Shown piece after piece: positions 26,118 through 28,040 of a stretch of 28,040 bases of DNA (its first letter is position 1; each line of letters begins with the position of its first letter). A model generated the notes under the pieces. The model was not told the origin of the DNA and did not search any database. It saw only the letters and a program-made list of their open reading frames with translations. Location of the stretch: the NCBI GenBank assembly GCA_003427395.1, contig BFEA01000030.1, positions 3,028,636-3,056,675 of the forward strand, read 5' to 3'. A program made the position numbers and the translations under genes. The stretch comes from Chara braunii (Eukaryota > Streptophyta > Charophyceae > Charales > Characeae).

Positions 26118-26679
26118 CTCGTTCGACACTCCTCGGCCGCATAAATCCCCCGAGGAATTCATCGTTCCACTTATCTTTGGGGAAGAAATAGAAAAAAAAT
26201 TGTAAAAACATTTCCTCGGGGATTCCTCGGGGATTCCTTGGGCTACAACCATTTCGACGCGTTCCCCAAGCGACCTCCCGAGGTCCCTCGGAGGTTGAGC
26301 ATCCGAAAGAATCGGGGCGTTGACGGCAGCTCTCTCGACGACAATTTTTGACGCAGCTGGTCCACTGCTGTTCCTGGCGGCCTGTCGACGGACATCTTCG
26401 GTCGACAACAGTCGGTACGGACACACCTTGCCAACTTTCAAATTTGCAATGCCCACCCGAGCTGGACCAACGACGTCCGCACGGACACACCTTGCTGGAC
26501 CAACCTCGCCCCCCACCCGCGTCCGCTTGTCGATATATGAAACTGGTCGAGGAAGCCCCAAAGGAATCGTCTTCGGGGAACAATTCCGTGGATGAGTGGA
26601 ACGACGGCGTGAATTTCCTCGGGCGACGATGGGAGAATTTCCTCGGGCCCCGAGGACGGCCCGAGGAGTGTCGAACGAG
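26118..26679. mobile_element. Nested 562-bp inverted-repeat element
   Basis: CTCGTTCGACACTCCTCGG (26118-26136) and its exact reverse complement (26661-26679) bound this block. Further inside, CCGAGGAATTCATCGTTCCA (26150-26169) is mirrored by TGGAACGACGGCGTGAATTTC (with an indel) at about 26597, and TTCCTCGGG words recur at 26211, 26223, 26616 and 26638. It is GC-rich compared with the flanks. It may be a separate fold-back element inside the 1.3-kb element or an internal palindromic part of it. Confidence 0.75.
26416..26505. repeat. Short direct repeat in the nested element
   Basis: ACGGACACACCTTGC occurs at 26416 and 26477, and GCTGGACCAAC at 26461 and 26494, giving a partial duplication with a period of about 61 (first pair) and a rearranged second word. 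Confidence 0.65.
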
Positions 26680-27164
26680 CCCCCAGGAAGACAAAAACAA
26701 AAAGAAACGTCACGATGCTGTCATGATCTAGAAAATAAAAGAAGGGAAAAAAAAAACAAGAAACTGTTGTCGACCTGAAATGGGTCGGATACATCCATTG
26801 ATGCTGAAGTGTGAGCTCTTTCTCAATGAGGGCAGCTGAGCAGATCATCGGATACGCCCCCTGCCTTGCTGGCAGGGACTAAAAGAAAACGAAAAAACCC
26901 AAAAAAGAAAGCAAGTAACGAATTGAGAATCTTACCTGCACTGTGGTTAGATTCAATGTCGTAGGTACCAGCGTGAGCACGGCCACTGTAAGTGCATTTC
27001 CCGAATTGCAGCACCTCCGAGGACTATGTTTTTTTTGTTTTTCTTCGTTTCGACTTTCCGCGTCGTAAACAGGCGACTGGGCGTTGTCTGTACGACCCAC
27101 CAGGCAACCCGGCGCGTTAACGGGCAAGCCCGCGGCCGATAGCTGGGCCAAGTACTGGTGGTTT

Positions 27165-27760
27165 AAAGGGCGATGATCTTAGCATTCGCCGGCAATGAAG
27201 ATCCATCTGGGTTCGAACTTAGGGCTGTTTATGAACAGGTCATGGGTGTACCGTTCAGCTATATGGGATGCCAATATTAAGCAAATTTGCAAACACATTC
27301 ATTCATTCATCCCATACTCCAGAATGGTTTCCTGTGCTCATAAGAATAAAGAGGGCTGTGTATTAAAAAAAAAAAAAAAAAACAGAGAACATTGCATGAC
27401 GAAAGAAAGATAGATGCTTTTGCAAGGATAAATCAATGAGGGCTCACACTTTAATCAGCTCAGCACTACGAGCACCACGTGTACCATCGCCCATAACACT
27501 GCCGATATTTTTTTTTTCTGTTAAAAACAGAGAAAACGATGTTTGTGATACCCTCGCACTTTTCCAACTCCTCTTTTCTTTCTACACTTTTCCAATTCCT
27601 ACTACTTTATAGATAGAACATGTGGCAAAGACAGGACATGGGAGAGATGCTGTGTTGGGCTGCGCCTTCCTCCCCTCATTCGTTGGGCTTGAAGTTGCAT
27701 CTGGCGGAGAATCCTCCACCCCTGCCACAAGAAACGAAGATGATACCTGTGTGTGTCTAT
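27165..27760. other. Spacer without recognisable gene
   Basis: Contains an ATTC run (27297-27310), a poly-A tract (27365-27381) and pyrimidine-rich stretches (27555-27600). Short frames on both strands have no domain. Confidence 0.35.
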
Positions 27761-27766
27761 GAAACA

Positions 27767-27854
27767 CCCGCGGACTCGTCCGCGGGGCCGAGCTCGGAGG
27801 GCGGACGTATTCACAGCCGCCTTCGCGGCCTACCGGGTCCGCGCCGCGGACCCG
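27767..27854. repeat. CpG-rich hairpin cluster
   Basis: CCCGCGGAC, loop TC, GTCCGCGGG (27767-27786); GCCGC CTTC GCGGC (27816-27829); and CGGGTCCGCG, one base, CGCGGACCCG (27834-27854). Three perfect short hairpins within 90 bases, far more GC-rich than the surroundings. Confidence 0.85.
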
Positions 27855-27904
27855 ATTTTACCAGATTTTTCCTGAATAAAATAATAGCCCAAAAACCAAA
27901 AACA

Positions 27905-27949
27905 AAATATGGGGTTGTAGGGAATTTTAAGCCCTACAACCCCATATTT
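27905..27949. repeat. Perfect hairpin with 18-bp arms
   Basis: AAATATGGGGTTGTAGGG (27905-27922) and CCCTACAACCCCATATTT (27932-27949) with a 9-base loop. One base of slippage outside the arms lets pairing extend into AACA/TGTT. Related in sequence and surroundings to the hairpin at 12367-12397. Confidence 0.88.
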
Positions 27950-28008
27950 GTTTTTCCGGAATCCGACTTTGTTTAGGATTTTTTAAAAATCAAAAACTAA
28001 ATTCGATT

Positions 28009-28031
28009 TAAAAAAAAAAAAAAAAAAAAAA
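28009..28031 (+). other. Terminal poly-A tract
   Basis: A run of about 22 A near the window end, after an A/T-rich stretch. Probably the tail of a plus-strand retroposon, but no target duplication can be tested within the window. Confidence 0.5.
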
Positions 28032-28040
28032 GCTGGAATT

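Larger units (their letters stand above)
25841..27164. mobile_element. 1.3-kb DNA-transposon-like element with 26-bp terminal inverted repeats
   Basis: AAACCACCAGTACTTGGCCC begins the left terminus (25841-25866), and its exact 26-base reverse complement ends at 27164. The outermost 15 bases are the same as those of the 147-bp MITE at 2275-2421. Just outside, CCCTTTTG and AAAGGG extend the symmetry imperfectly. No clean target duplication is visible. A subterminal GTACCAGTAGCTGGGC (about 25924-25939) and three CTGCCGAGC words follow the left end. No transposase motif is seen in the overlapping frames (for example the minus frame 26561-25863), so it is non-autonomous. Confidence 0.82.

Noticed and set aside
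25863-26700. Overlapping 232- and 199-codon minus-strand frames as transposase
   Set aside because: They run through terminal and nested inverted repeats, overlap in different frames, and show no DDE, RNase H-like or zinc-finger motif.
27195-27240. tRNA gene suggested by GGGTTCGAACTTAGG
   Set aside because: Only a B-box-like word. No A box, anticodon arm or acceptor pairing found around it.

Overview
This window looks like gene-poor, repeat-saturated nuclear DNA from a large eukaryotic genome. I see no intact host gene, no bacterial operon structure, no rRNA, and no convincing complete tRNA. Poly-A/poly-T runs of about 15-25 bases occur every few hundred bases, several with target-site duplications, so retroposition has been the main builder. 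The LINE carries an endonuclease, a reverse transcriptase and a zf-RVT-like C-terminus, the layout of plant-type L1 elements, and a Ulp1/C48 protease fossil of the kind carried by plant DNA transposons lies nearby. A streptophyte (land plant or charophyte alga) is therefore my best guess, but the sequence alone does not settle it.

Layout. 1-2440: interspersed repeats in direct and inverted order, a tiny insertion (33 bp including its poly-A) with a 13-bp target duplication, and a nested fold-back at 2158-2437 that holds a 147-bp MITE. 2440-5950: AT-rich spacers, a decayed tandem array (3511-3915), a GC-rich unidentified stretch, a SINE-like copy and a 49/50-bp tandem repeat. 6045-7230: two inverted LINE 3'-end fragments around a sequencing adapter. 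7250-10940: a broken protein-coding element ending in a Ulp1-like protease domain with an in-frame stop. 11150-14540: hairpins, a 135-bp tandem duplication, microsatellites, SINE-like copies, and a second adapter flanked by a false-looking 188-bp duplication. 14540-20640: a near-full-length but inactivated LINE on the minus strand (ORF1-like, endonuclease, RT, zf-RVT-like). 20680-22060: minisatellite and GAA, CT and ATT microsatellites. 22200-24250: a tandemly duplicated unit of about 500 bp, one copy interrupted by a 1,036-bp terminal-inverted-repeat element with a 4-bp target duplication and a matching empty site in the sister copy. 24650-25200: a GAT-based higher-order array. 25585-25700: a 33-bp (11-codon) minisatellite. 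25841-27164: a 1.3-kb element sharing its termini with the 147-bp MITE and containing another inverted-repeat element. 27760-28040: CpG-rich hairpins and a poly-A tail.

The genes do not work together as a pathway: everything recognisable is transposon-derived and mostly dead. The observations most worth following are the 1,036-bp element with its empty site, the shared-terminus MITE/long-element family, the modular SINE-like family, and two leftover Nextera mate-pair junction adapters (6626-6663 and 14316-14353), which show that the assembly is unreliable at those points.
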